Shown here piece after piece: positions 1 through 8,797 of a DNA stretch of 18,260 nt. Position numbers and translations under genes: made by a program. Location of the stretch: contig JBEGMH010000075.1 of assembly GCA_041183125.1 (NCBI GenBank), positions 1 through 18,260 on the forward strand, written 5' to 3'. Position 1 is the first letter of the stretch. Every line of letters starts with the position of its first letter. The notes beneath the pieces were generated by a model. The model was given only the letters and a program-made list of their open reading frames with translations. It searched no databases and was not told the origin of the DNA. The DNA is from JADJPL01 sp041183125 (GTDB taxonomy: Bacteria > Bacteroidota > Bacteroidia > Chitinophagales > Saprospiraceae).

Positions 1-3000
1 CCGGTACGGAAACGGACGCGAAAGGCAATTACAACTTCCCGGACATAGACCCGGGAACATACGACGTCGAAACGTCCTTCATCGGCTATCAGTCCCAACG
101 CACCACCGGGGTTAAAATCCTTGCCGGGAAGGTGAACAAACTCGATATGAAAATCGGTGCCGGCGGAGGGGTCGTGCTGGATGAAATCCAGGTCGTCGAA
201 TACCGCGTACCTTTGATCGAACAGGACAACACCACCTCCGGGCAGGTCATTACCAGCGAGACCATCCGAAACCTGCCCACCCGGAATATCAATGCCCTGG
301 CCGCTACCGCCGCGGGCCTGGCCTCCGCAGAGGAGGGCGGAGCCATCACCGTGCGGGGTTCCCGTGCGACGTCCACCGATTACTATATAGATGGTATCCG
401 CGTACAGGGCAACCTCATCCCAGAATCGGAGATTGACCAGCTCCAGGTGATTACCGGCGGGGTCGAAGCACAGTATGGCGATGTCACCGGGGGCATCGTC
501 TCTATCACTACGAAACGCTCCTCGGGAAAGTTCGCCGGGATGGCCGAACTGGAAACGTCTTCGGGCGTAAGCCCTTATGGCAATAGCCTGGGCGGCCTGA
601 GCCTCTCCGGTCCCATCCTGCGCAACCAAAAAGGACAGAGCATCCTGGGATACCGCTTTTCCGGCCGATACACCTACCGTCTCGACGACGACCCCTCTGC
701 GGTGCCCAACTACCGCATCCGCAGCGATAAGCTGAAAGAGTTGGAGGAAAACCCCATCCTCCTGCGCTCCGGCTCCCTGCTGGTCGCCGCAGATTTCCTC
801 ACGGCCGAGGATGTGGAAACCCCCAAAGCCCGTCCCTACGAGGAAAGCGAACGCCTCGATGCCAATGTCATCCTCGACGCCTACCTGAGCGATGCCGTAG
901 ATGTCTCGTTTACGGGTTCTTACACCGATGCCAAAAACCGCTTTAGCCCGGACGCATCCTGGCGGGTGCTCAACAGCCACAATAACCCGTACTCCAACGG
1001 GGGTACGAGCCGGGGAATATTCAAGTTCCGCCATCGCCTGGGAGGGCAAGGGGAGGCCGGCCGCAACAACCTCGTACAAAATGCCTCCTACACGCTGCAA
1101 TTTGGCGTAGAGCGCTCGGACGGGGAGACCTCCGACTCCCGCCACGGCCTCAACTATTTTGACTATGGCTATGTGGGCAAATTTGATATCGAATGGGTTC
1201 CGACCTTCTCCTTGCAGTTCGACCCCACCCAGCAGCGCAACGTACTGCGCCATACCGATTACCGACAGGTGCTGCGCGCCTACCAACCGGGTACCGCCAA
1301 CCCTGTACTCGCCAATTATAACAATGCGCTCGGCCTGCCCCAAGGGGAAGCCCTGAACGCGCAGGTGGGCAAATACATCCTTTCGGATATCTTCAACGAC
1401 CAGTCCGTTATCTCCCGGGGCTCCTTTATCGCACCCAACGGGTTTATCTCCGGGGTATTCAACAACTCCTGGGGCTTCCATACCAACGTCGGCTGGGTCT
1501 ATAACTCGGCTTCCAAAAGCCAAAACGACGTCTATACCTTCAACGCCCGCGCCAACTTCGACCTCGCGCCCTCCAACTCCGACCGCGGACGCCACAATAT
1601 CCAGGTGGGCTTTATCTATGAACAACGCCTGGACCGTGGCTATAGCGTGGCGCCCCGCAACCTCTGGGAGGTGGCCCGCCAACAGGTCAATAACCACATC
1701 CAGGGCATTGCCCCGGGGGCAGACACCGTAGGGTATATTGACCTGCCCAATGCACCCCGCACCCCCTTGCTCCGCGTCTCAATCTCCGAAGACTCCGACA
1801 ACCGGTTCTATAAGGCCGTCCGGGAAAAACTGGGCCGCCCCCTCAACGAATTTGTCAATGTGGACGGCCTGACCCCCGACCAACTCAGTATGGACATGTT
1901 CTCCGCTAAGGAACTGAACGACCAGGGCGTCCTCGGTTACTTCGGGTACGACTATTTAGGGAACCCATTCGATGGTGCGTTTGAAGATTTCTTCACCGCT
2001 ACCGATGCCGACGGGGTGCGCACCTTCCCCGTAGCCCCCAACCGGCCTATCTACAACGCAGCCTATATCCAGGATAAATTTACGTTCCGCGATATCATCT
2101 TCCGCCTCGGCTTGCGCGTGGACCGCTACGATGCCAATACCCGCGTACTCCACGACCCGTACGCATTGTACGACATCATGGGTGCCTCGGAATACCACGA
2201 ACGCTTCGGAGGGGAAAGACCCGGCAATATCGGGGAAGAATTCAAAGTCTATCTCGACGACAGCGGTAACAACATCCAGGCATACCGCGACGGCGACCAG
2301 TGGTACCGCGCCAACGGCAACCCGGTGAACAGCCCGGTAGATATCTTCTCCGGCGGGCTCGTGTTCCCCCGCTACCGCGATGACCGCGCCCAAGCCAACC
2401 CCAACTTCATCAAAGCCAGGGATTTCGATCCTAGCAGCTCCTTCCGCGATTACGCCCCACAGTTCAATTTTATGCCCCGTCTGGCCTTTTCTTTCCCCAT
2501 CTCCGGAGAAGCCAACTTCTTCGCCAACTACGATATCCTCGTTCAACGGCCTTCGACCAATACCATCGCCACGGCTTCGGATTATTTCTATTTCACGGAT
2601 AATCCGTTTGCTATCAAAAATAATCCCGACCTAAAACCGGAGCGCACCATCAACTACGAAGTCGGCTTCCAGCAAAAACTAAGCCAGGCGTCCAAACTGA
2701 AAATCTCCGCTTACTACCGCGAAATGCGCAATATGATCCAGGTGCGCACCTTCTTCCCCGTGCCGGTCATCAGCCAATATACGACCTATGACAACCTGGA
2801 TTTCGGAACGGTCAAGGGCTTCTCGTTCGAATACGAACTGCGCCGTACGGGCAACGCATCGCTGTTAGCCAACTATACACTGCAGTTCGCCGATGGTACC
2901 GGCTCCGATGCCAACTCACAAAGGGGCCTGACCAGCCGGGGCAACCTGCGCACCCTTTTTCCGCTTAACTTCGACGAACGACACCGCATCAACCTGAACC

Positions 3001-3497
3001 TCGATTACCGCTTCGATGCGGGAAAAGCGTATATAGGCCCGGAATTTTTAGGGGTTCGGCTCCTGGAAAACACGGGCTTTAACGCACAGGCCATCGCGGT
3101 GTCCGGCCGACCCTATACCGCCCAGCAAACCCCGCTGGAACTGGGAGGTGCCCAAACCATCGGATCCATCAACGGTGCCCGCAAGCCCTGGACCATCTCC
3201 CTGAACCTGCGCGTGGACCGGACCATCGCTATCGCCAAAGGCCTGCAAATGAACGTCTATTGCAGGGTATCCAACCTCCTCGACCGCCAAAACGTGCTGG
3301 GCGTCTATCCGGTGACCGGCTCGGCGGAAGACGATGGCTTCCTGGCTTCTTCCAACGGACAAGATAAAATCGAAACGATACAAAGTTCCGCCCGCCTGGT
3401 GGCCTCCTATCTGGCTTCCTATCAGTGGCGTATCCTCAACCCCAATGCCTTTGGTACCCCTCGCCATATCTTCGTGGGGACGATTATGAATTTTTGA
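1..3497 (+). CDS. TonB-dependent receptor with CarboxypepD_reg-like N-domain (5' partial)
   Basis: Outer-membrane beta-barrel receptor expected to move a ligand, or assist surface export, using TonB/ExbBD energy. The reading frame is open from base 3 with no start before it, so the gene begins outside the window; the ATG at 132 is internal. Bases 3 to about 170 encode the end of a carboxypeptidase-regulatory-like beta-sandwich (GNYNFPDIDPGTYDV, then SFIGYQSQ), a usual N-terminal extension of Bacteroidota receptors. A plug domain follows at about 240-530, with ITVRGSRATSTDYYIDGIRV and then GGVEAQYGDVTGGIVSITTK. The remainder is rich in alternating aromatic beta strands and ends HIFVGTIMNF, a barrel-type C-terminus with a terminal Phe. 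Only 12 bp separate it from the large exported protein downstream, implying cotranscription. It does not look like a classical SusC, since no SusD-like partner follows. The ligand is unknown. Confidence 0.93.
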   Translation, partial: GTETDAKGNYNFPDIDPGTYDVETSFIGYQSQRTTGVKILAGKVNKLDMKIGAGGGVVLDEIQVVEYRVPLIEQDNTTSGQVITSETIRNLPTRNINALAATAAGLASAEEGGAITVRGSRATSTDYYIDGIRVQGNLIPESEIDQLQVITGGVEAQYGDVTGGIVSITTKRSSGKFAGMAELETSSGVSPYGNSLGGLSLSGPILRNQKGQSILGYRFSGRYTYRLDDDPSAVPNYRIRSDKLKELEENPILLRSGSLLVAADFLTAEDVETPKARPYEESERLDANVILDAYLSDAVDVSFTGSYTDAKNRFSPDASWRVLNSHNNPYSNGGTSRGIFKFRHRLGGQGEAGRNNLVQNASYTLQFGVERSDGETSDSRHGLNYFDYGYVGKFDIEWVPTFSLQFDPTQQRNVLRHTDYRQVLRAYQPGTANPVLANYNNALGLPQGEALNAQVGKYILSDIFNDQSVISRGSFIAPNGFISGVFNNSWGFHTNVGWVYNSASKSQNDVYTFNARANFDLAPSNSDRGRHNIQVGFIYEQRLDRGYSVAPRNLWEVARQQVNNHIQGIAPGADTVGYIDLPNAPRTPLLRVSISEDSDNRFYKAVREKLGRPLNEFVNVDGLTPDQLSMDMFSAKELNDQGVLGYFGYDYLGNPFDGAFEDFFTATDADGVRTFPVAPNRPIYNAAYIQDKFTFRDIIFRLGLRVDRYDANTRVLHDPYALYDIMGASEYHERFGGERPGNIGEEFKVYLDDSGNNIQAYRDGDQWYRANGNPVNSPVDIFSGGLVFPRYRDDRAQANPNFIKARDFDPSSSFRDYAPQFNFMPRLAFSFPISGEANFFANYDILVQRPSTNTIATASDYFYFTDNPFAIKNNPDLKPERTINYEVGFQQKLSQASKLKISAYYREMRNMIQVRTFFPVPVISQYTTYDNLDFGTVKGFSFEYELRRTGNASLLANYTLQFADGTGSDANSQRGLTSRGNLRTLFPLNFDERHRINLNLDYRFDAGKAYIGPEFLGVRLLENTGFNAQAIAVSGRPYTAQQTPLELGGAQTIGSINGARKPWTISLNLRVDRTIAIAKGLQMNVYCRVSNLLDRQNVLGVYPVTGSAEDDGFLASSNGQDKIETIQSSARLVASYLASYQWRILNPNAFGTPRHIFVGTIMNF

Positions 3498-3509
3498 AAA
3501 ATAGCCGCT

Positions 3510-6500
3510 ATGCGACTTCGTAATACATGCTTTCTGATCCTGGCAGGGGTGGCCTTGGCGCATACCCCCGCGTTCGGATATGTTCACCCGGGCGTCAAAC
3601 GCTCTTCCCCCGCAACGGTACAACCGCGCTTTCGAACGGATTGCGACAACGCCATCGCCCAGATTGACCAGGCGATCAACAATGTCCGCGCCCGGCTTAC
3701 TACCGGGGGCGATGTCTGGTGGAACAGCAACGACGGGCGCTATATCGTGCCGAAGGTGCCCGCCGGTACCCCAGAGGTATCCTCTATCTTCGCCGGCGCC
3801 GTCTGGCTGGGTGGGGTGGACCCCGCCGGTAACCTCAAATTAGCTGCGCAAACATACGGCCGCAACGGGGGCACGTTCGACTTTTATCCCGGCCCCCTAA
3901 ACCCGGAAACGGGCCGCACCAACCAGGAAACCTGCGCGAAATGGGACCGCTTCTTCGTAGTCAAAGGCGAAAGCGTACAGCAGCACCTGCGCAACTGGCA
4001 AAAAGCCAAGCTGGCCGGAACCGCGTACGACCCGAAAGATATCCCCCGCGATATCAAAGGCTGGCCCGCCCGGGGCAACGAGTTCTTCTTCGATGTCCAC
4101 CGCTTCGAACTGCCCAATACCTCCCAGGGCCTCGCCGGCTTCTGGGACCAGGACGGCGATGGCCTCTACAACCCCGACCGCGGCGACTTCCCTGTTATCG
4201 AAATCAGGGGCTGTACCGATAAACCGCAGTTCCCCGACGAGATGATCTTCTGGATCTACAACGACGGCGGCGGTACCCATGCCGAGTCCCGGGGAGACCC
4301 TATCCAAATGGAGGTGCAGGTACAAGCCTTCTCCTACGCCACCAACGACGAAGTGAACGACATGACCTTCCAGCGCTACAAACTCATCAACCGCGCCGTG
4401 GAAAGTATTGATAGCACCTACTTCGCCGTATGGGTGGACGCCGACCTCGGCTGCTTCACCGACGACTACGTCGGCTGCGATATCAACCGGGGCCTGGCTT
4501 ATATCTACAACGAAGATGCCCTCGACGGCCAAACGGGCTGCGCCTGCCCCGGGGGCGTGAATACGTATTGCGCGGAAATCCCTATCCTCGGCGTGGACTA
4601 CTTCCGCGGCCCCCTCGATGAAGACGGTAACGAAATCGGAATGTCTTCCTTTACCTACTACAACAACGCCGGGGTCGGCGGCCCACCTCCGGGTACCACA
4701 GACCCCTCCACCGCCCAGGAATACTACAACTATCTCTCCGGCTCCTGGCGCGATGGAAGCCCCTTTACCTACGGGGGCGATGCGTACCAGGAAACGACCT
4801 ATCCTATCAAATACGCCTTCACCGAACGCCCTAACGACCCTAAGGGCTGGTCTATGTGCTCCGCCCGCCTGCCCTTTGGCGACCGCCGCACCATCCAGGC
4901 GTCCGGGCCTTTCCGACTGGACCCCGGCGCAGTGAACGAACTCATCGTCGGAGTGGTCTGGGTAGCCGATCAGGTCTATCCCTGCCCGGATATCTCCAAA
5001 CTCCTCGAAGCAGACGATATCGCACAGGCCCTCTTCGACAACTGCTTCGAAATCACCGACGGCCCCGATGCACCCGATATTGATTTCGTCGAACTCGACC
5101 GCGAAATCATCGCCGTGCTGACGAATGATACCGTCACCTCCAACAACGCTTATGAAGCATACGCCCAGCGCGGCCTCCAGATCCCGGCAGGGGCCACCGA
5201 TAGCCTCTACCGCTTCGAAGGGTACAAAATCTACCAACTCACGAGCGCAAGCGTCTCCACCGCTGATTTCGAAAACCCGGATAAAGCCCGCCTGATCTTC
5301 CAGGTGGATGTGCGCAACAACGTGAAAAAAATCTTCAACTGGCGCACCGTGGACAACCCAACCGGCGATGAATACTATGTGCCCGAAATCAAAGTGGAAG
5401 GTGCCGACCAAGGCATACGACATACCTTCCGCATTACCGAAGACCAGTTTGCCGAAGGCGACCGCCGATTGGTCAACCATAAAAAATATTATTTCGTCGC
5501 CGTCGCATACGCGTACAACAACTACCGCGCTTTCGATCCCAAACAGGTGCTGGGCCAACGACGCCCATACCTGGAAGGACGACGCAATATCGGCGATGGG
5601 GTCAATCCTTTTTATACCGTTATCCCCCGGCCGATCACCGACCGCAAAGTCAATGCGCGCTTCGGGGAAGGCGTAGCCATCACCCGCTTGGAAGGCGTCG
5701 GCACCGGACCGAATTTCCTGGATATGGAAGCTTCCGTGCGCCAAAGTATCCTGGATGGTTCTTTCAAAGGGGAAATCAAATACCGCTCCGGCAGAGGCCC
5801 CCTCGAAGTGAAAATCTTCAATCCGCTCAACGTCAAAGACGGTGTCTACGAGCTGCGCATCGTGGACGGCAATATGTCGAACACAGTGCTGACCGACCCC
5901 CCTGTCCGCTGGGAACTGCGCAACCTCAGCGATCCCCGCGCCCCCGTCATCGCTTCCGAAAAAACACTGGAGAAACTCAACGAACAGATCATCCGCGCCT
6001 ACGGCTTCTCCATCGCCTTGAGCCAAACGGAAGATGTCGGCGACCGGACCGATGCTACCAATGGAGCGATAGGCTACGAGGAGGAATACCTGCAATCCGG
6101 TAGCGCCCCCTGGGTGTTCGGGGTGCGCGACGGCCTCGCCCCTTCGCTCTCCGAATTCGACCAGCAAGTGTTCAACTTCATAGCTACCGGCGATGGCGAG
6201 CCAGATGCCGTAAAAGACCCCACCGAGGCCCTCAGTAAAATCGGGTCCGGCTACTTCGTGCCCTACGCGCTGGCCAACTACCGCACCAAGGAAGGGCGCT
6301 TCCCCGGCTACATCACGCCTGCCTGGACCGACTTGAGCGGCAATGCCGTCAGCCTAGGCCAAATGCGCCTCCAGGACCTGAACAATGTGGATATCGTACT
6401 CACTTCGGATAAGCGCTACTGGAGCCGCTGCATCGTGCTCGAAGCAGCCAACCGGTTCTATCAGGCCCAGGCCGTACCCACCCAGGGCAACCGCCGCCAT

Positions 6501-7472
6501 TTCGACCTCCGCTCTTCGCCCAACGTCAGCAAAGAAGATGCTAATAACGATGGCCTCCCCGACCCAGACACCCAAAACCCGGGAACAGGCTTCGGATGGT
6601 TCCCAGGATACGCCGTAGATGTGGAAACCGGCCAGCGCCTCAATATCTTCTTTGCGGAAAACTCCGCCTACGGGGGCTTCGACCAGGCAGTGCTCAACAA
6701 CGGTAGGGATATGATGTTCAACCCCTCTTCCATCCTGGCCCTCGGCTCGGCAACGGACGGTAGTTTACTGCCTTATATCGCCGGCGGACAACACTTCGTC
6801 TATGTGACCAAACTGCCCTATGACGAATGTAAGAGCATCGAAACCGCTTTCCGGAACCCCTCCCTCGCCAAAGTGCGCGGAGTGCGCGAAATTACCTGGG
6901 CCGGCCTGATGATGCTGCGCCCCGGAGTACCGTTGAAATCCTATAAGGACGGGCTGATCCCCAGCGATGTGGTGCTAAAACTTAGGGTCAAAAATCCCTA
7001 TACCGTGCGCAGCTCGGCCGTCGGCCAGCGAAATGGCTATCCAACCTACCGCTTTACCGTCGAAGGGAAACAAGCGGGCAACCTGGCGCAGGCCGATTAC
7101 GATGAAGCACTCAACCAAATCAACGTGGTGCCGAACCCATACTACGGATTCTCCGACTACGAGATCTCCCAGTTCACGACTACGATCAAAGTCACGAACC
7201 TCCCAGCCAAATGCGTGGTGAGCATCTACTCGCTCGACGGCAAGTTCATCCGGCAATACCGACGGGACGAAACAGGAGCCGCCCCAAGGGGAAATAACCG
7301 CGCTATTGACCAGAAACAAATCCTCCCGGACTTGGAATGGGACCTCAAAAACAGCAAGGGAATCCCCGTGGCCAGCGGCGTCTATCTCATCCATGTGGAC
7401 GCAGAAGGCCTGGGCAGGCGAACGATCAAGTGGTTTGGTATAAACAGAAAGTTTGACCCCTCCGGCTTGTAA
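3510..7472 (+). CDS. Large exported protein with T9SS-type C-terminal domain
   Basis: A 1320-residue protein of unknown function, probably secreted to the cell surface. The N-terminus is a signal peptide (MRLRNTCFLILAGVALAHTPAFG). Two Asp/Asn/Gly-rich loops resemble Ca-binding repeats: DQDGDGLYNPDRGDFP at residues 213-228 and DANNDGLPDPD at 1010-1020. The last ~120 residues, from NQINVVPNPYYG at about 1202, then VVSIYSLDGKFIRQY and ASGVYLIHVDAEG, have the pattern of T9SS type A sorting or FlgD-like Ig domains in Bacteroidota (VxPNP opening, then GVYxxxV). They differ from the textbook sorting signal in running on to IKWFGINRKFD. There are scattered Cys residues but no recognised catalytic motif. 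Its place between a TonB-dependent receptor and a PorV/PorQ-like barrel suggests a surface complex. The start was chosen because it directly precedes the signal peptide. Confidence 0.85.
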   Translation: MRLRNTCFLILAGVALAHTPAFGYVHPGVKRSSPATVQPRFRTDCDNAIAQIDQAINNVRARLTTGGDVWWNSNDGRYIVPKVPAGTPEVSSIFAGAVWLGGVDPAGNLKLAAQTYGRNGGTFDFYPGPLNPETGRTNQETCAKWDRFFVVKGESVQQHLRNWQKAKLAGTAYDPKDIPRDIKGWPARGNEFFFDVHRFELPNTSQGLAGFWDQDGDGLYNPDRGDFPVIEIRGCTDKPQFPDEMIFWIYNDGGGTHAESRGDPIQMEVQVQAFSYATNDEVNDMTFQRYKLINRAVESIDSTYFAVWVDADLGCFTDDYVGCDINRGLAYIYNEDALDGQTGCACPGGVNTYCAEIPILGVDYFRGPLDEDGNEIGMSSFTYYNNAGVGGPPPGTTDPSTAQEYYNYLSGSWRDGSPFTYGGDAYQETTYPIKYAFTERPNDPKGWSMCSARLPFGDRRTIQASGPFRLDPGAVNELIVGVVWVADQVYPCPDISKLLEADDIAQALFDNCFEITDGPDAPDIDFVELDREIIAVLTNDTVTSNNAYEAYAQRGLQIPAGATDSLYRFEGYKIYQLTSASVSTADFENPDKARLIFQVDVRNNVKKIFNWRTVDNPTGDEYYVPEIKVEGADQGIRHTFRITEDQFAEGDRRLVNHKKYYFVAVAYAYNNYRAFDPKQVLGQRRPYLEGRRNIGDGVNPFYTVIPRPITDRKVNARFGEGVAITRLEGVGTGPNFLDMEASVRQSILDGSFKGEIKYRSGRGPLEVKIFNPLNVKDGVYELRIVDGNMSNTVLTDPPVRWELRNLSDPRAPVIASEKTLEKLNEQIIRAYGFSIALSQTEDVGDRTDATNGAIGYEEEYLQSGSAPWVFGVRDGLAPSLSEFDQQVFNFIATGDGEPDAVKDPTEALSKIGSGYFVPYALANYRTKEGRFPGYITPAWTDLSGNAVSLGQMRLQDLNNVDIVLTSDKRYWSRCIVLEAANRFYQAQAVPTQGNRRHFDLRSSPNVSKEDANNDGLPDPDTQNPGTGFGWFPGYAVDVETGQRLNIFFAENSAYGGFDQAVLNNGRDMMFNPSSILALGSATDGSLLPYIAGGQHFVYVTKLPYDECKSIETAFRNPSLAKVRGVREITWAGLMMLRPGVPLKSYKDGLIPSDVVLKLRVKNPYTVRSSAVGQRNGYPTYRFTVEGKQAGNLAQADYDEALNQINVVPNPYYGFSDYEISQFTTTIKVTNLPAKCVVSIYSLDGKFIRQYRRDETGAAPRGNNRAIDQKQILPDLEWDLKNSKGIPVASGVYLIHVDAEGLGRRTIKWFGINRKFDPSGL

Positions 7473-7477
7473 GCCGA

Positions 7478-7538
7478 CAGCGTGGATGCGCTGGTCCCTC
7501 TCTCGGACAGTCTGATAGGACTGGCTGCGAAGGGCAGC
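7478..7538 (+). other. Three small hairpins in the intercistronic gap
   Basis: The 100-bp gap between the large exported protein and the PorV/PorQ-like gene holds three consecutive short inverted repeats: CAGCG/CGCTG (7478-7493, 6-nt loop), CAGTC/GACTG (7508-7523, 6-nt loop) and GCTGC/GCAGC (7524-7538, 5-nt loop). None is followed by a T tract, so they do not look like terminators. They could mark an mRNA processing or stabilising segment, or be chance. No promoter match was seen in this gap. Confidence 0.3.
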
Positions 7539-7572
7539 GAAAATTCAAAAAGGGTCTGAAAAATAAAGAGCT

Positions 7573-8622
7573 ATGAACGGTGTAAAAGTCTCGCTAAGCG
7601 CCTTGGCCTTCGTCTTCGCCACCCTCCCGGCCATGGGTGGAAACCCCGACCGACAGGGTGAAGCGGGCGCATACGAATTGTTGATGAACCCCTGGGCACG
7701 GAGCATCGGCCTGCACGCCATGAGTACTTCCCTGGTGCGCGGCGTGGAAGCGATGCAGATCAATGTGGCCGGTATGGGCAGGATCAATGGCCTGGAAGTA
7801 GGCTTCGGACAGGGGCTCTACCTCCAGGGAACCGATATCCGCCTGAACGCAGCAGGGCTGAGCCGTAAAGTGGGCTCCAATGGCGCTTTCGGCATCCACC
7901 TCATGGCAGTTGACTTCGGCGAAATACCCGTCACGACCGTCAACCAGCCAGAGGGTACCGGCGCGACGTTCTCCCCTAATTTTTTCAACATCGGCTTTGG
8001 ATACTCCCATGTGTTCGAAAACCGCGTATCCGTAGGCGTCCTGCTGCGCGGGATCTCCGAAACGCTCTCCAATGTCGCCGCCTTTGGTTTCGCCGTGGAT
8101 GCCGGTGTCCAATACGTGACCGGCCCTAAAGACAACTTCAAATTCGGGATCAGCCTGCGAAACGTCGGCTCCCCCATGGCGTTCAGGGGCGAAGCACTAT
8201 CCGTACAGCGCCCCAGCCCGAATGGAGGCGCTTACCAACTCACCCTGGAACAGCGCAGTGCCCGCTTCGAACTGCCCTCCCTGCTCAGCATCGGATTGTC
8301 CCAGGACTTGTACCCCTCCGAAGCACACCGCATTACCCTTCTGGGCAACTTTACCTCCAACTCTTTCTCCCGCGACCAACTCGGCGTAGGCGTGGAATAT
8401 GCCCTCCAGGAATCCTTCATGCTCCGGGGCGGATACAATTATGAAATGGGGGTGGCCGACGAAACCCAGGCGCCCGTCTATGCCGGGCCAAGCGCCGGCG
8501 CTAGTATAGAAATCCCCCTTAGCCGGGAAAACCGGGACGCACGCCTGGCTATAGACTACGGATATGCCGTAACCCGTATCTGGCAGGGAACGCACAATGT
8601 GTCGGTACGTATTAATTTGTAA
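7573..8622 (+). CDS. PorV/PorQ family outer-membrane protein
   Basis: A 349-residue predicted outer-membrane beta barrel of the PorV/PorQ (FadL-like) family. In the type IX secretion system PorV shuttles substrates from the translocon to the attachment complex; related paralogues often sit beside the proteins they serve. A signal peptide is visible (MNGVKVSLSALAFVFATLPAMGG). The family's early segment follows, around YELLMNPWARSIGLHAMSTS and EAMQINVAGMGRI, matching the usual pattern of a protein describing small membrane barrels with an early 'N-P-A/G' loop. Then come repeated amphipathic strands, ending SVRINL. It lies 100 bp after the large exported protein on the same strand and is probably in its operon. 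Whether it is a general PorV or a substrate-dedicated paralogue cannot be told here; the neighbour favours the latter. Confidence 0.82.
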   Translation: MNGVKVSLSALAFVFATLPAMGGNPDRQGEAGAYELLMNPWARSIGLHAMSTSLVRGVEAMQINVAGMGRINGLEVGFGQGLYLQGTDIRLNAAGLSRKVGSNGAFGIHLMAVDFGEIPVTTVNQPEGTGATFSPNFFNIGFGYSHVFENRVSVGVLLRGISETLSNVAAFGFAVDAGVQYVTGPKDNFKFGISLRNVGSPMAFRGEALSVQRPSPNGGAYQLTLEQRSARFELPSLLSIGLSQDLYPSEAHRITLLGNFTSNSFSRDQLGVGVEYALQESFMLRGGYNYEMGVADETQAPVYAGPSAGASIEIPLSRENRDARLAIDYGYAVTRIWQGTHNVSVRINL

Positions 8623-8628
8623 GCCGCA

Positions 8629-8643
8629 AAGGGCTAAGCCCTT
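8629..8643. other. Hairpin overlapping the greA -33 box
   Basis: AAGGGC-TAA-GCCCTT forms a perfect 6-bp stem with a 3-nt loop, seven bases after the stop codon of the barrel gene. It has no T tract. Its right arm runs into the TTG taken as the -33 element of the greA promoter, so it could be a short operator-like palindrome or a weak end to the upstream transcript. Confidence 0.3.
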
Positions 8644-8672
8644 GATTCGTTCAGAGAAAATGCGTATCTTTG
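8642..8672 (+). promoter_or_regulatory. Bacteroidota-type promoter of greA
   Basis: TTG at 8642-8644, a 20-bp spacer, then TATCTTTG at 8665-8672, an exact match to the Bacteroidota -7 consensus TAnnTTTG. Transcription should begin about 4-7 bases after the final G, near 8676-8679, giving a leader of about 120 nt before greA. The leader would start almost exactly at the first strand of the long hairpin that follows. Confidence 0.7.
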
Positions 8673-8680
8673 CCGCAATC

Positions 8681-8735
8681 AAAAGACAATGAATGTTTTT
8701 GCCAACCAAAAGCAATCATTGTCTTTTTGTTTTTT
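8681..8735 (+). terminator. Long hairpin plus T tract in the greA leader (terminator/attenuator)
   Basis: Outer arms AAAAGACAATGA (8681-8692) and TCATTGTCTTTT (8716-8727) are perfectly complementary. Past one A/A mismatch the stem continues with TGTTTTTG (8694-8701) pairing with CAAAAGCA (8707-8714), one G-U wobble, leaving a 5-nt loop CCAAC. The stem is therefore about 20 bp. It is followed by TTTTTGTTTTTT (8724-8735), the form of an intrinsic terminator. It lies downstream of the greA promoter and upstream of greA, so it can act as an attenuator. It could also end read-through from the barrel gene, or work in both directions because of the A-rich 5' side. Confidence 0.7.
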
Positions 8736-8746
8736 CAACTTTTTAC

Positions 8747-8786
8747 CCGCGCCGCTGACAAGGTCGCGCGGTTTCTCATTTTTTAA
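8747..8786 (+). terminator. Second, GC-rich terminator-like hairpin in the greA leader
   Basis: CCGCGC (8747-8752) pairs with GCGCGG (8766-8771) around a 13-nt loop and is followed by TTTCTCATTTTTT. It is shorter and has a broken T tract, so it is a weaker terminator candidate than the hairpin at 8681. It ends about 12 bases before the greA ATG, where it could also affect translation. Confidence 0.45.
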
Positions 8787-8797
8787 AAGTTTGTGCT

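Noticed and set aside
1956..2546. A 196-codon minus-strand frame inside the TonB-dependent receptor
   Set aside because: Lies wholly within barrel-coding sequence and encodes low-complexity Val/Ala/Gly-rich protein without recognisable motifs.
3897..6167. A 756-codon open frame on the minus strand, opposite the large exported protein
   Set aside because: It mirrors the codon positions of the sense gene, is long because the DNA is GC-rich, and its translation is a Val/Gly/Ala/Asp-rich string with no domain, signal or family pattern. The sense frame has signal peptide and sorting-like C-terminus.
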